In this document: positions 43,220-52,724 of the stretch, piece after piece
Numbering within the stretch: position 1 is the first letter of the stretch
Layout of the letters: the number at the start of each line of letters is the position of its first letter
Assembly: GCA_046757465.1 (NCBI GenBank)
Contig: JBHHYH010000008.1
Span: 8,856-72,855, forward strand
From: Scalindua_A sp046757465
Lineage (GTDB): Bacteria; Planctomycetota; Brocadiia; Brocadiales; Scalinduaceae
Length of the DNA stretch: 64,000 nucleotides
Direction: 5' to 3'
Notes under the pieces: generated by a model
Told to the model about the DNA's origin: nothing
Database searches by the model: none
What the model saw: only the letters and a program-made list of their open reading frames with translations
Program-made: the position numbers and the translations under genes

Positions 43220-45499
43220 TTATGGATTAAATACTATCCTGCTGCTACCTACATTACCTTCAGCATCTATTGCATTAATTACTATTGCATGTTCTTCTGA
43301 AGAAACATAGGGAATTTTTAGTAGAAAAGATTCTTCCTTCGAATCGAAGATTTTATCTGCAGGAAATACCGGGTTCCAGTCTCCTGAATCTACAGAATAT
43401 TGAATCTCCGTTATATTACACATCTCGTCCCTTGCAATACCAGAGATAATTAAAGTATTACGTGCCCGACCCGCCCGGCCAAGCCGTTCGGACGGGTCGG
43501 CCTCCATAATCGTTTTAAGATCCGAAATAATCGGTCTTGTATTATCTACTAAAAATGCATTACTTGCTTTTTCCTCTTTGAGTGCTAGTTCCATTGGATT
43601 GTCAAGGACGTCGCTTGCTATGACTTTCACCTGATAATATCCATCAGGTATTCTATTCGTGTTCCAATGATATATTTTCTCCTCTTTGATATTTCTTCGT
43701 AGTTCATTCCATTTATTTTCTTCTATACCTTTATACTCCAGATCAAACCTTAATCTATCGTTATTAGGATCGCTTGCTTCCCAATTTATTAGTTTTTTTG
43801 GTTCATGTATAGATAGTCCAAAATTACTTTCATTTTTCTTTGGATAGGATGGTGTTTTATATATTTTAGAATTATTGTTAGCATCTGTTTTCTCCCTAGA
43901 AGAATCTCTCGGGGAGGAGATTGTAATACTTTTAATTAATGGCGGTTGATTTTGTGGTAAATAGGCAATACTGGCATTATCAAGAATTGGTGCAGTAATA
44001 GAATCATTGGTAGTGAGAGTAACTCGATATTGTATGAAACGAGCAGGAGGGCTTTTTGTTTTTTCACCACTGCGTTCATATTCTTCAGACCAATCACTCC
44101 AGGTAGAATCTGGTTTCTTGCTATTTCCAGATCTTGTCGATAATCTTATTTCTGTCTGTGAAGGAGTCTTGCCTTCCCATGATATACATCCCCACGAAGA
44201 AATATATGAAGTATCGTGAACACCAGACTCATAAGTACCTTTGCTAGAATAATCACTAGATAATTGATAAACATTTGCATTATTCCCGGTTGCAATGTAT
44301 TTGTATCCATCTTTATACGGAAGAATGTCTAAAACTTGAGACTCATAAAAATCGTACAGTAAACTGGTGTCTTCAACATTACCATTAACAATCTTGAAAA
44401 GCTTGGCCTTATTCCCGGTACCCACAAGAACATCATTGTTGCTGTTGACAGTTAGGCAAAGGATAAAGGCTTTTTCCACTACAAGGATCTCTTTTACTCT
44501 ACCATCTTTATCTATTCTATATACAGAGTTTCTTTCCGCAGGAACCGGCCTTTCTCTGAACTCATCTTTAATATAATCTTCAGCGGGATGTTTTGAATTA
44601 TCCATATTTGTATTTGGGAAAAGATCGTTTAACAGAATATCATTTGCCTCGTAAGGAAGTTCCTCGATTGGAAGTGGTAATTGAATCTGTGGTGGTGTAG
44701 GAGGTGTAATTATTGGTAAAACAGGAGGTATGCCAGATGATGTTCCTGCATATAAAATACCGTTTTTATCTATGGCCAAACAATGAACCTCACTTTCCTC
44801 AGTATCATAAAGGACAGAAGCATTCCCATTTGTCGTTATCTTGTAAATAAGACCCTCCGGCTCACAAGCGGCATAAGTATTGTTTTCTTCATCAATTGCG
44901 AGATCAAGGATATTTGAATAGGGAGAATCAAAAAAAACTGATGGAATGCCTTCCTCTGAAATTTTGTATATTATGCCGTTATTTCCGGTAGCCGCGTATA
45001 AGTTACCGTTACTATCGAAAACCAAGTCCCATATGTAAGGGTCTGGGAGTTCACAAAATATTCCTCCTTTACCATCAGAAGTGATTTTGTAAATTCTGCC
45101 ATGTGGTAATGTGCCAGCATAGATGTTCCCGGTGTTATCTGTAGCAATGGTTTTGACATGTAACTCTGGCGTTTTGTAAAATTCGGTTACATCCCCATTC
45201 TGAGTAATTTTAAAAATTGAACCGGGGTCACCGGTACCTGCAAATATTAAACCTGCTTCATTTTTTGCCAGACACCAAACATATGCTGCAGGAACTTCCT
45301 TTATCCTGAGTTTATTGGGTGATAATGTGAGCTTTCCTCTATCGTGTACTGATACATTCTCCAATTTTCCTTTTGCAAAGTCAGATCTGTCAGTTTCTAT
45401 CCACGTTCTCGTAGTGGTTGCATAGAGGAACCGTGCACTTGAAGTTAAAAATGGAAAGACAAGCAAGATAATATAAAATGAAATTAAAAATATCTTCAT
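43220..45499 (-). CDS. Secreted beta-propeller protein with an in-frame palindromic insert
   Basis: A 759-residue exported protein of unknown function. A signal peptide (about residues 1-27) precedes propeller-like repeats, each with an 'IYAGT...G.IYKIT..G' core, as in NIYAGTLPHGRIYKIT and LYAATGNNGIIYKIS (about 75-255). A Pro-rich linker follows, more repeats (about 330-410), then beta-sandwich-like C-terminal domains. Residues about 667-679 (ADPSERLGRAGRA) come from a GC-rich palindrome. It lies 22 bp after the S55 peptidase-like gene, so the two are probably one operon and work together in the envelope. Confidence 0.8.
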   Translation of the reverse strand: MKIFLISFYIILLVFPFLTSSARFLYATTTRTWIETDRSDFAKGKLENVSVHDRGKLTLSPNKLRIKEVPAAYVWCLAKNEAGLIFAGTGDPGSIFKITQNGDVTEFYKTPELHVKTIATDNTGNIYAGTLPHGRIYKITSDGKGGIFCELPDPYIWDLVFDSNGNLYAATGNNGIIYKISEEGIPSVFFDSPYSNILDLAIDEENNTYAACEPEGLIYKITTNGNASVLYDTEESEVHCLAIDKNGILYAGTSSGIPPVLPIITPPTPPQIQLPLPIEELPYEANDILLNDLFPNTNMDNSKHPAEDYIKDEFRERPVPAERNSVYRIDKDGRVKEILVVEKAFILCLTVNSNNDVLVGTGNKAKLFKIVNGNVEDTSLLYDFYESQVLDILPYKDGYKYIATGNNANVYQLSSDYSSKGTYESGVHDTSYISSWGCISWEGKTPSQTEIRLSTRSGNSKKPDSTWSDWSEEYERSGEKTKSPPARFIQYRVTLTTNDSITAPILDNASIAYLPQNQPPLIKSITISSPRDSSREKTDANNNSKIYKTPSYPKKNESNFGLSIHEPKKLINWEASDPNNDRLRFDLEYKGIEENKWNELRRNIKEEKIYHWNTNRIPDGYYQVKVIASDVLDNPMELALKEEKASNAFLVDNTRPIISDLKTIMEADPSERLGRAGRARNTLIISGIARDEMCNITEIQYSVDSGDWNPVFPADKIFDSKEESFLLKIPYVSSEEHAIVINAIDAEGNVGSSRIVFNP
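43465..43500. repeat. GC-rich palindrome inside a coding region
   Basis: CCCGACCCGCCCGGCC...GGACGGGTCGG is palindromic and far more GC-rich than the surrounding gene. Its reverse complement matches 3190-3216 at 22 of 27 positions. It is a multiple of three and keeps the frame open. Confidence 0.8.
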
Positions 45500-45521
45500 T
45501 GTTTATTTTTGTGGCATTAAA

Positions 45522-47366
45522 TTAACCATTATTCTCTACAAATAGGTTAACGAATTGTTTCCCCGTAATAAGCCAGTTTGTTTGGACGCGCCTAACTATT
45601 TCACCCCTTAAGCGGGCAATGCCACTTTGATTTGATAAAGACATTATGTTTAGAAATGAATTCGGAAGTGATGGAAAACTTTCGCCCATATATGTCAAAC
45701 CTCTTTTATTTAGTAATACTCTTATGATCAGATTTTTGTTATTTTCTACTTCTTCTATGTTAGTAATTAATTGTTCAAAATTTGTTGGTACCAATCGGCC
45801 TGGCGCACCCGTATTTTCCAACATCTGGCTGTAATTAGCATCGCAGACAGTTATCCTTATTCTGCTTCCACGGGTAATATCGTCGGGGAGTTTTATCTTT
45901 AAAGGTATAGAAACACTTTCTTGAGTAAAAGGCTTCAAACTGACATTCAGAGATATTTCGTCTCCGGGGTTAACCCACTTTTTGCTGACTCTAACGTTTT
46001 CGATAGAAGCAGTATTTTTCGTTTCTAAAATGTTAGCCACTAGTTTTATAGATTTTATTCTAACAGGCTGGAACTTATTATTTAGCAATGTTGTGATTGG
46101 TTGAGTAATATTATATATCGGAAACCATGATAGCCCCGGATCATAATAGACGTTTTCAACTGTAACAGGTTTTTCTCTGCCAGCTATATTAATATCGAGT
46201 TTCAAATTTACTAACTTTTCTCCTATAGATTTTTCGGTGGCGAGCAATGCACTTTCGACCGCCATTTGCACAAGATTTGGTGTCAAGAGCTTATTGTGAA
46301 TAATATCGAAATTGTATTTAACATTTAAAGACCCTTTAATGTCTGCCTGGCAGGAAATCATCTGTGAGTATTCTCCTATCTTTCCAGCAAGAGCAGGTCT
46401 TCTATCCTGTGTAATCCTTCCAATTATTTCTTCAGGTACTGCCATCTTAACTGAGCCTGACTGACTTGCGAGTATAGTGTAAACGCGTGCGGTTGCCATC
46501 GGTAGATCAGTTGTTCCAGTCTGAATTAAAGGGTGACCAAAAGCGAGAATATTATTACCCTCTCTATAAGTTACAGTCCCAATTGCAGAGGCACTTAAAT
46601 CACCTCTAATTATTTCAGCTGCAACAGATGCACCTGGCACAAAGCCACTTAAATTGGTAGGAGTATTTGCATGGCCTTTGTTGCCCTGAGAGGGGAACCA
46701 ACCCAGTTTGCTGAATAAAGGACTCATTCTTTTTAGGCTTCTGTTGTCAAAACCTGAAACCATCAATGGTGTATGAATAGGTACAAGATTGATTGTAAAC
46801 GGTTGCTGAAACCCGGTGTCTTCAGATAGTTTGCCTTCAAACAGCTTTTCGTTCGATATTAACTTGTTTATAACCTTTGAATCCTGTATGTTTAATGGTG
46901 CACTCCATGTGTTGTCTTTCATGGCAAAGATAGATTCCTCAACCTGTGGTTCCATTTTAAGTACATCCATCATTATGCCTATCGGAGTTACTCCTGCAAT
47001 AGCTTCTTTAGCAAAGCTCCATCCATGAGATACTGCACCTACTAATTTATTATTAATATATACAGGACTGCCACTCATTCCAGCTATAATACCCGTTTTG
47101 TTCAAGGGACCACCTGTCATTTTTATAAGTATCATATCGCTTCTTGCTTCCCAATTTTTTAAAACTCCCAGGACCTCTATATTAAATACTTCAATCCTTT
47201 TTCCTGAAAAAACTGTTTTTCCATACCCCTTCATGCCAGGTGTAATATCATCTACGTTCATTATCTCTATTGCCATGGCGATATGTAATGAAGATGTTAA
47301 TATCACACAGATGAAAACAACCATTCTAAGAACAGATACAACCACTGTTTTTTTTGTAATTCCCAT
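45522..47366 (-). CDS. SpoIVB S55-like serine peptidase domain protein
   Basis: A 614-residue exported protein. A signal peptide (about 1-33) precedes ITPGMKGYGKTVFSG, a frequent start of this family. The putative nucleophile is Ser98 in AGMSGSPVYINNKLVGAVSH; IAGVTPI follows. Near 262-280 are GTVTYREGNNILAFGHPL with His278. In B. subtilis SpoIVB the catalytic His precedes the Ser, while here the similar motifs come in the other order. The C-terminal 200 residues are beta-rich. Start and signal are clear; protease activity is inferred from motifs. Operonic with the propeller protein. Confidence 0.8.
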   Translation of the reverse strand: MGITKKTVVVSVLRMVVFICVILTSSLHIAMAIEIMNVDDITPGMKGYGKTVFSGKRIEVFNIEVLGVLKNWEARSDMILIKMTGGPLNKTGIIAGMSGSPVYINNKLVGAVSHGWSFAKEAIAGVTPIGIMMDVLKMEPQVEESIFAMKDNTWSAPLNIQDSKVINKLISNEKLFEGKLSEDTGFQQPFTINLVPIHTPLMVSGFDNRSLKRMSPLFSKLGWFPSQGNKGHANTPTNLSGFVPGASVAAEIIRGDLSASAIGTVTYREGNNILAFGHPLIQTGTTDLPMATARVYTILASQSGSVKMAVPEEIIGRITQDRRPALAGKIGEYSQMISCQADIKGSLNVKYNFDIIHNKLLTPNLVQMAVESALLATEKSIGEKLVNLKLDINIAGREKPVTVENVYYDPGLSWFPIYNITQPITTLLNNKFQPVRIKSIKLVANILETKNTASIENVRVSKKWVNPGDEISLNVSLKPFTQESVSIPLKIKLPDDITRGSRIRITVCDANYSQMLENTGAPGRLVPTNFEQLITNIEEVENNKNLIIRVLLNKRGLTYMGESFPSLPNSFLNIMSLSNQSGIARLRGEIVRRVQTNWLITGKQFVNLFVENNG

Positions 47367-47671
47367 TTTTTGTCCTATTTAAGGTATTTAAATTGGTTTT
47401 GATCTGACTTTATCAGCTTGCTCATTTTTTGTCAAGGTGAAAAGAATAGTGGTAATTACTATTACTTTAAATTTATATAATAGATATTGAATTATATTTT
47501 GAAGGTGATATTATTATTAAAAGGTAGTATTTTTCGGTCCTTTGAATTTTAAAAAGTTTATACTAAGTTAAAAATTTTAATCCGAAAATAAAATTTGGAA
47601 TCCTTTTATTGTTCAATTTTCATCCTTCGTGGTGACTATAGATAGTCATGAACGTTTAATAAGAAATAGCT
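47367..47671. other. Divergent promoter region S55 gene / tsaC
   Basis: 305 AT-rich bases between divergent genes. No ORF or RNA is seen. TTATATAATAG near 47472 resembles a -10 box for tsaC, without a clear -35. Confidence 0.4.
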
Positions 47672-48304
47672 ATGGTTACTGAACTTTTAAATTTAAGAGA
47701 ATCAGTTTCATATTGGGGGGATATAGAAAAAGCCGCACAGGCATTGCTATCTGGCAAGATTGTGGCTTTTCCAACGGAAACCGTATATGGTATAGGCGTA
47801 AATGCTAATGATAGTACTGCTACAAACTATTTATATAGGGTAAAGCAAAGACCCGAAAGCAAAAAACTGGCTATCATGATTGCCGAACCTGATGATGTAA
47901 CGAAATACGTAAAAGAGATACCTCCAATTGCCAGAATATTAATAAAGTCCTTCTGGCCCGGACCCCTGACCATAGTTTTTGCGCTTCCTGATAATAAAAG
48001 TATAGGTTTTAGGAACTCGAGTAATCGTGTTGTAAGAGACCTTATTAAGTTCGCAAAGGTGGAGATAGCTTCGACAAGCGCAAACATTTCCGGGGAAATA
48101 CCTGCCACAGATGCACAACAAGTAATAACCAACTTTGGTGATAAGATTGATGTGGTTCTTGATGATGGGCCAACACAATTCAAGACTCCTTCTACTGTAG
48201 TAAAGATCATGGATGATAAATTTGAGATCATTCGTCATGGTGTAATTGAAGAGGAAAGGATTAATAGGTGCCTAGATGAAGGTTGCATTAGCTTCAGATC
48301 ATAG
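47672..48304 (+). CDS. tsaC: Threonylcarbamoyl-AMP synthase
   Basis: Makes threonylcarbamoyl-AMP from threonine, bicarbonate and ATP for the t6A37 modification of ANN-decoding tRNAs. The 210 aa contain IVAFPTETVYGIGVNAND, the KxR-SKKLA site (VKQRPESKKLAIMI), FWPGPLTIVFALP, and STSANISGEIPATD. The length fits TsaC/YwlC without the extra Sua5 domain. rpiB overlaps its 3' end by 29 bases, so the two are translationally coupled. TsaB, TsaD and TsaE are not in this window. Confidence 0.93.
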   Translation: MVTELLNLRESVSYWGDIEKAAQALLSGKIVAFPTETVYGIGVNANDSTATNYLYRVKQRPESKKLAIMIAEPDDVTKYVKEIPPIARILIKSFWPGPLTIVFALPDNKSIGFRNSSNRVVRDLIKFAKVEIASTSANISGEIPATDAQQVITNFGDKIDVVLDDGPTQFKTPSTVVKIMDDKFEIIRHGVIEEERINRCLDEGCISFRS

Positions 48305-48719
48305 GGGATTTAAATTTAAAAACTTAATAAGTGCTTTTCTTTCAAACATGGGGCATAAAATCGTAGATTATGGCGCTCCAAACGGTACTGATTCAGTAGA
48401 CTACCCTGATTACGGGCTTCAAGCTGCTAGGGCCGTGGGCAGAGGTGAATGTGAACGGGCTATTTTAATATGCGGAACAGGCTTAGGGATGTCACTTATT
48501 GCAAATAAGGTAAAGGGTGTGCGTGCAACTGTATGTCACGACTTATATACAGTAGAGATGAGTAGAAAGCACAATGATTCTAATGCCTTATGTTTGGGAG
48601 CAGATGTAGTAGACGAAAACTTGTTAGAAAAGAAAATAAAGTTATGGTTAGAAACACCTTTTGAGGGGGGGAGACATGCTCGCAGAGTTGGGAAGATTAT
48701 GGACATTGAATCGAGTTAG
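48276..48719 (+). CDS. rpiB: Ribose-5-phosphate isomerase B
   Basis: Interconverts ribose-5-phosphate and ribulose-5-phosphate in the pentose phosphate pathway. The 147 aa are complete: VALASDHRGFKFKNLI with phosphate-contacting residues, DYGAPNGTDSVDYPDYG, catalytic Cys in AILICGTGLGMSLIANK, and HNDSNALCLGADVV. The start lies inside tsaC. LacAB-type alternatives are excluded by the GTG-MS-AN core and the single-gene arrangement. Confidence 0.95.
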   Translation: MKVALASDHRGFKFKNLISAFLSNMGHKIVDYGAPNGTDSVDYPDYGLQAARAVGRGECERAILICGTGLGMSLIANKVKGVRATVCHDLYTVEMSRKHNDSNALCLGADVVDENLLEKKIKLWLETPFEGGRHARRVGKIMDIESS

Positions 48720-48756
48720 CAAGGTTCTCATTTATTTATAACTGGCAAGAGCACGA

Positions 48757-49581
48757 TCAACTTATTTTTATGATGTCTGCTTTTCTTGGTTTTTTAAATT
48801 TAAAGATTTCGGGTTTAAGAGGTTCGTTTATAGAAAGATTATTTAGGATTAAAATTAATGTCGTACCAGTTTCAGGCCAATTAATTTGCACCTTTTCAGG
48901 GACTGTTTGGTCATCTATTTTTGTATAATTACCAAAAAAAGCCTGTACCTTGATAGAGCTGTCTTTTTTAAATAGTATAAGTTCAGTTACGTTGTTGTCA
49001 ACCCTGTCTATCTTCAATTTACCATATGGTAGAAACTCCTCATCCTTTTTATCAAACACGTGAATGAACCAAAAAGCCGGCCATGTTTCCATAAATGCCG
49101 ACCTTCCCTCAAAGAGCTTACCATAATCTAAAAGAGTTCCTATGTCATCTGGAAATATATATGCGTTATCGTTTATCTTACGTGTTATATCGCATTTCCC
49201 CGTATAAACTACCTTCTGCTTGGGTAAGTGAAACCAATAGTTTTCTCCATCTGAAAGTATGTCAAACACAGTGCTTGCAAATTTAGAACCGATTACGCGT
49301 ATCTTTTTTGGTTTTTGAAACCTCAAAACACCTTTACATTTAAATGATTTATTAATCTCAGGACTTATTAATGTTATTTTAGCGTCCGCCTTGAGACTGG
49401 TAAGTTTTTGTCCTCTCAAAACTATGTCTTCTTTTACCTGGAGGAAGGAAAGAGTCTTAATCCTGCTAACATCAATATTTAACAGCTTATCTCCTAAATA
49501 AAGTCTAGGTTTATGTGTGGCACAACCAAAGGAGAGGAGAATAATCAAGGGAATCAGAAATGTAAATGATTTGAATTGCAT
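48757..49581 (-). CDS. LolA-fold / DUF4292-like outer-membrane lipoprotein
   Basis: A 274-residue lipoprotein. The signal peptide ends in LLSFGC, with Cys19 as the lipidation site. The middle follows the LolA/LppX-type pattern: SLKADAKITLISPEI, GVLRFQKPKKIRVIGSKF, DILSDGENYWFHLPKQKVVYTG, and a final RKADIIKIS after FKFKKP. Such half-barrels bind lipid or lipoprotein acyl chains. It is the last gene of the proS-DUF4416-ndk group and abuts ndk. A related LolA-like protein starts at 63201. Substrate unknown. Confidence 0.78.
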   Translation of the reverse strand: MQFKSFTFLIPLIILLSFGCATHKPRLYLGDKLLNIDVSRIKTLSFLQVKEDIVLRGQKLTSLKADAKITLISPEINKSFKCKGVLRFQKPKKIRVIGSKFASTVFDILSDGENYWFHLPKQKVVYTGKCDITRKINDNAYIFPDDIGTLLDYGKLFEGRSAFMETWPAFWFIHVFDKKDEEFLPYGKLKIDRVDNNVTELILFKKDSSIKVQAFFGNYTKIDDQTVPEKVQINWPETGTTLILILNNLSINEPLKPEIFKFKKPRKADIIKIS

Positions 49582-50052
49582 TTAAATAATATCATCTCCA
49601 GACATATCGTATATCCATTTTAAGTCTATTTGACTGTTTTCAATTAAGTCTTTTTTGCCAAAAAAAAGTTTAATCTCCTTTTCGGCGGATTCGACTGAGT
49701 CTGACCCATGTATCAAGTTGAAACGTTCGCTTATTGCAAGATCACCTCTTATTGTTCCGGGAATAGCTTCGTGTCCTGCCGTATAACCCATCATCTTGCG
49801 CGTAACTTCTACAACGTCTTTTCCTCTCAGTACCAAAACCACTACCGGTCCGGAAATTATGAATTTTATAAGTTTTTCATAAAAACTCTTACCTTTATGG
49901 ACAGAATAATTTTTTCTTGCCAGCTCTTCGGAGATAACCATCAGCTTTAATCCTATTATTTCAAATCCCTTTTCCTCAAACCTGCTGATTATTTTACCAA
50001 TTAGTCGGCGTTGTACAGCATCCGGTTTAATTAGTACCAATGTCCTTTGCAT
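49582..50052 (-). CDS. ndk: Nucleoside diphosphate kinase
   Basis: Balances nucleoside di- and triphosphates through a phosphohistidine. The 156 aa contain TLVLIKPDAVQRRLIGKII, MMGYTAGHEAIPGTIRGDLA, and the active-site His in NLIHGSDSVESAEKEI. The C-terminus is about 15 residues longer than the E. coli enzyme. The start lies 26 bases inside the DUF4416 gene, and the stop adjoins the lipoprotein gene, so it is part of a tightly packed operon. Confidence 0.96.
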   Translation of the reverse strand: MQRTLVLIKPDAVQRRLIGKIISRFEEKGFEIIGLKLMVISEELARKNYSVHKGKSFYEKLIKFIISGPVVVLVLRGKDVVEVTRKMMGYTAGHEAIPGTIRGDLAISERFNLIHGSDSVESAEKEIKLFFGKKDLIENSQIDLKWIYDMSGDDII

Positions 50053-50566
50053 ATAATTCCCTTGCCTTTAAAAAAAAGTTTTTGTATTTTTCTGTTTGAT
50101 AATCCGGATACGTCCAGGGTAGATTTTCAAATTTCCCATTTTGGTAGAATAATGTAACTTCTGCGTAAATACCGCCCTGGAGATGAATCCGATGATAATA
50201 GTCCTTTGTAGAGGCGAGTATTAGTTTACTTTGCGTTAGATATCCGGGGTCTAGGTTAATTGGCCGAATAACCTTAAATTTACCATCCTTTTTAAACTCA
50301 TCTTCTAATTTATTGGTCCATATCTTAATAGAGGGAATTTCTTCGGGGTCTATAAGCTTCTTGAAACACAAGAATTTCCTTAGAATATTTAATCCCATTT
50401 CTCTTTTGTAGTAATCTGTAAAATCAAAGGTAAATATTTCGCTTTTAAGATCGATTTTACCGAGATGGCTCTCAAGTAAAACTTCGATATCTTTTAAAAG
50501 AATCTTAATGCCGGACAGAATTCCTATAATTAGTTTTACAGGTTTAGGACAACTGATCTCAGACAT
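50027..50566 (-). CDS. DUF4416 family protein
   Basis: A 179-residue cytoplasmic protein of unknown function. The family pattern is clear: an N-terminal KLIIGILSG, TFDFTDYYKREMG, the charged IPSIKIWTNKLEDEF, NLDPGYLTQSKLILASTKDYYHRI, GGIYAEVTLFY, and LPWTYPDYQTEKY. Conserved Asp, His, Glu and Tyr residues suggest an active site, but no reaction is known to me. It lies between proS and ndk, 30 bp after proS, overlapping ndk by 26 bases. Confidence 0.85.
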   Translation of the reverse strand: MSEISCPKPVKLIIGILSGIKILLKDIEVLLESHLGKIDLKSEIFTFDFTDYYKREMGLNILRKFLCFKKLIDPEEIPSIKIWTNKLEDEFKKDGKFKVIRPINLDPGYLTQSKLILASTKDYYHRIHLQGGIYAEVTLFYQNGKFENLPWTYPDYQTEKYKNFFLKARELYAKDIGTN

Positions 50567-50596
50567 GAAAAGGTTTGCGTTGATAAAAGTAGTCTC

Positions 50597-52303
50597 TCAT
50601 TTTAAGGAATTTATAATATTCCTTATTTCTGTAGTTATGTTTTCCGGTCTTGAAAAATGTGTTTTATTTTCAGAACGTACCTTGATTTCAACTTCACCAT
50701 TTTCTTTGAAACGATTGCCAATTGTTACCCTTATCGGTATTCCTATGAGATCACCATCCTTAAATTTGAAACCGGCTCTCTGATCTCTATCATCAAGTAG
50801 CACTTCAATTCCTGCTTCACATAATTCGTCGTGCATCTTTGTGGCTGTATTCATTACGGTGTCATCTTTAACATTTATTGGTGAGACCAGGACTTCATAA
50901 GGTGCTAACGGCAATGGCCAGATTATACCATCGGAGTCATGGGATTTTTCAATCGTAGCGGCGATAATCCTGTTTATTCCGATACCATACGACCCCATTA
51001 CTATGGGACGTTTTTTTCCTGTTTTATCCAGAAATTTTGCATCCAAAGCTACACTATACTTTGTTCCTAGCTTAAAAACATGCCCTATTTCAATCCCATT
51101 AGAAATATTGAGCAAATCCTTACATTTAGGACATCTATCACCTTCTGTGACATATCGAATGTCAGCGACCTTATCAATCTTAAAATCTCTTTCCAAATTT
51201 GCATTTATAAGATGGGTATCTGCCTTGTTCCCTCCTACAACACAATTCTTCGTTATTGGAACTGCCTGATCTGCAATAATCTGCGTTTTTAATCCAATAG
51301 GGCCTGCAAAGCCTATGGGTGAATTTGTCAGCTCAGTAACCGTTTTTTCATCAGCCAATGCTATTTTATCTTGCGATAATACACTTGTTAATTTAGATTC
51401 ATTAACATCATGATCTCCACGTACAAGCACTGCAATATTCTTATTGTCATACGTATAAATCAAGGTTTTTAACATCATATTTGGTTCGACACCAAGAAAA
51501 CCACTTACCTCTTTTATGGTGGTCATCTTTGGTGTAGAGACCTCTTTAAGTTCTTTCAATGTATTATCATCTTTGGTCACGATTGGAGCTGGTTCAGCCT
51601 TTTCAATATTTGCACTATAATCGCAACTTTTGCATTTAACAATTACATCCTCTCCATTAGTATTGGGAATCATAAATTCATGTGAAACGTCACCACCCAT
51701 AACACCGGAATCTGCTTCTACTGCCAGATAATCTAATTTACACCGCTCCATTATCTTACAATATGTTTCATACATTTTCTGATAGCTGGTGTTTAACCCA
51801 TCATTATCCGTGTCAAAACTGTAAGCATCCTTCATTAGAAATTCTTTACTCCGCAATACACCAAATCTTGGTCTTACTTCATCTCTGAATTTTGTCTGAA
51901 TCTGATAAAGGATTACAGGTAGTTGTTTATAAGAGTTAAGTTCATTTTTAATTAAATCGGTAATTACCTCCTCATGAGTAGGGCTTAGGGCCATTTCTTT
52001 CCCATGTCGGTCTTTAATGCATAGCAAATCGTCACCAAAAACGTCAACTCTCCCACTAAGTTCGATAAGGTTTAATGGTTGTATAGCGGGTAAAAATATC
52101 TCAATCGCACCCGATGTATTCATTTCTTCTCTGATGATGTTGATTACTTTATTTAGCACTCTTGTTCCAAGTGGTAAATATGAGTAAACTCCAGCGGATA
52201 GTTTTCTAATCATACCTGCTCGTATCATTAGCTTGTGACTATCAACTTCGGCGTCGCTTGGATCTTCTTTTAAGGTTGGTATAAAGGTTTGTGACCACTT
52301 CAT
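50597..52303 (-). CDS. proS: Prolyl-tRNA synthetase, bacterial type
   Basis: A class II synthetase that charges tRNA-Pro and edits misactivated alanine. The 568 aa are full length. Motif 1 lies in LSAGVYSYLPLGTRVLNKV; motif 2 in RDEVRPRFGVLRSKEFLMKDAYSF; the editing (INS) domain spans about 225-390 with KTLIYTYDNKNIAVLVRGD and TNSPIGFAGPIGL; motif 3 is IVMGSYGIGINRI. The C-terminal anticodon domain includes DDRDQRAGFKFKDGDLIGIP. It is the first gene of a four-gene minus-strand operon. Confidence 0.96.
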   Translation of the reverse strand: MKWSQTFIPTLKEDPSDAEVDSHKLMIRAGMIRKLSAGVYSYLPLGTRVLNKVINIIREEMNTSGAIEIFLPAIQPLNLIELSGRVDVFGDDLLCIKDRHGKEMALSPTHEEVITDLIKNELNSYKQLPVILYQIQTKFRDEVRPRFGVLRSKEFLMKDAYSFDTDNDGLNTSYQKMYETYCKIMERCKLDYLAVEADSGVMGGDVSHEFMIPNTNGEDVIVKCKSCDYSANIEKAEPAPIVTKDDNTLKELKEVSTPKMTTIKEVSGFLGVEPNMMLKTLIYTYDNKNIAVLVRGDHDVNESKLTSVLSQDKIALADEKTVTELTNSPIGFAGPIGLKTQIIADQAVPITKNCVVGGNKADTHLINANLERDFKIDKVADIRYVTEGDRCPKCKDLLNISNGIEIGHVFKLGTKYSVALDAKFLDKTGKKRPIVMGSYGIGINRIIAATIEKSHDSDGIIWPLPLAPYEVLVSPINVKDDTVMNTATKMHDELCEAGIEVLLDDRDQRAGFKFKDGDLIGIPIRVTIGNRFKENGEVEIKVRSENKTHFSRPENITTEIRNIINSLK

Positions 52304-52724
52304 AAATAAAGGTAGGACGATGAAATAAAATTGTATATTACTTTAAAACTTATCTTTGCGTAACAAGCTATTCAGCCCAATTTTAGGAGCTGCAAGCCTA
52401 TAATAGCAAAACTAAGTTTTGCACTTATTAGTTGAAGTTACGAGGTATTTTTGTCAATTAATCTGGATTATATTATTGGGAATAATTATTTGCAAGACAT
52501 TTATAAAACGACTTATTTTTGTCAAAAAAAGATGAATAAATAGCGAAGAAAATATGGCTGCTATGATTCAACATAACGGTTGAATTTAGCCAAAAATTTG
52601 TTATAATTGCGAGTTTTATAATGTATCTATAAGCATAAGGTCTTTGTTTGCAATACTTACATTTTATTTTTTTATTTAAACAAATCGGCATGTTTTCTGC
52701 GTTTGTTATGAAAGGGTTTGCTTT
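52304..52724. other. Divergent region proS / cytochrome cluster
   Basis: 421 AT-rich bases with no credible ORF. Contains a sigma-70-like promoter at 52580-52607 directed toward the cytochrome genes. Confidence 0.5.
52580..52607 (+). promoter_or_regulatory. Sigma-70-like promoter upstream of cytochrome genes
   Basis: TTGAAT and a perfect TATAAT are separated by 16 bases, 118 bp before the first cytochrome ATG. Confidence 0.45.
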
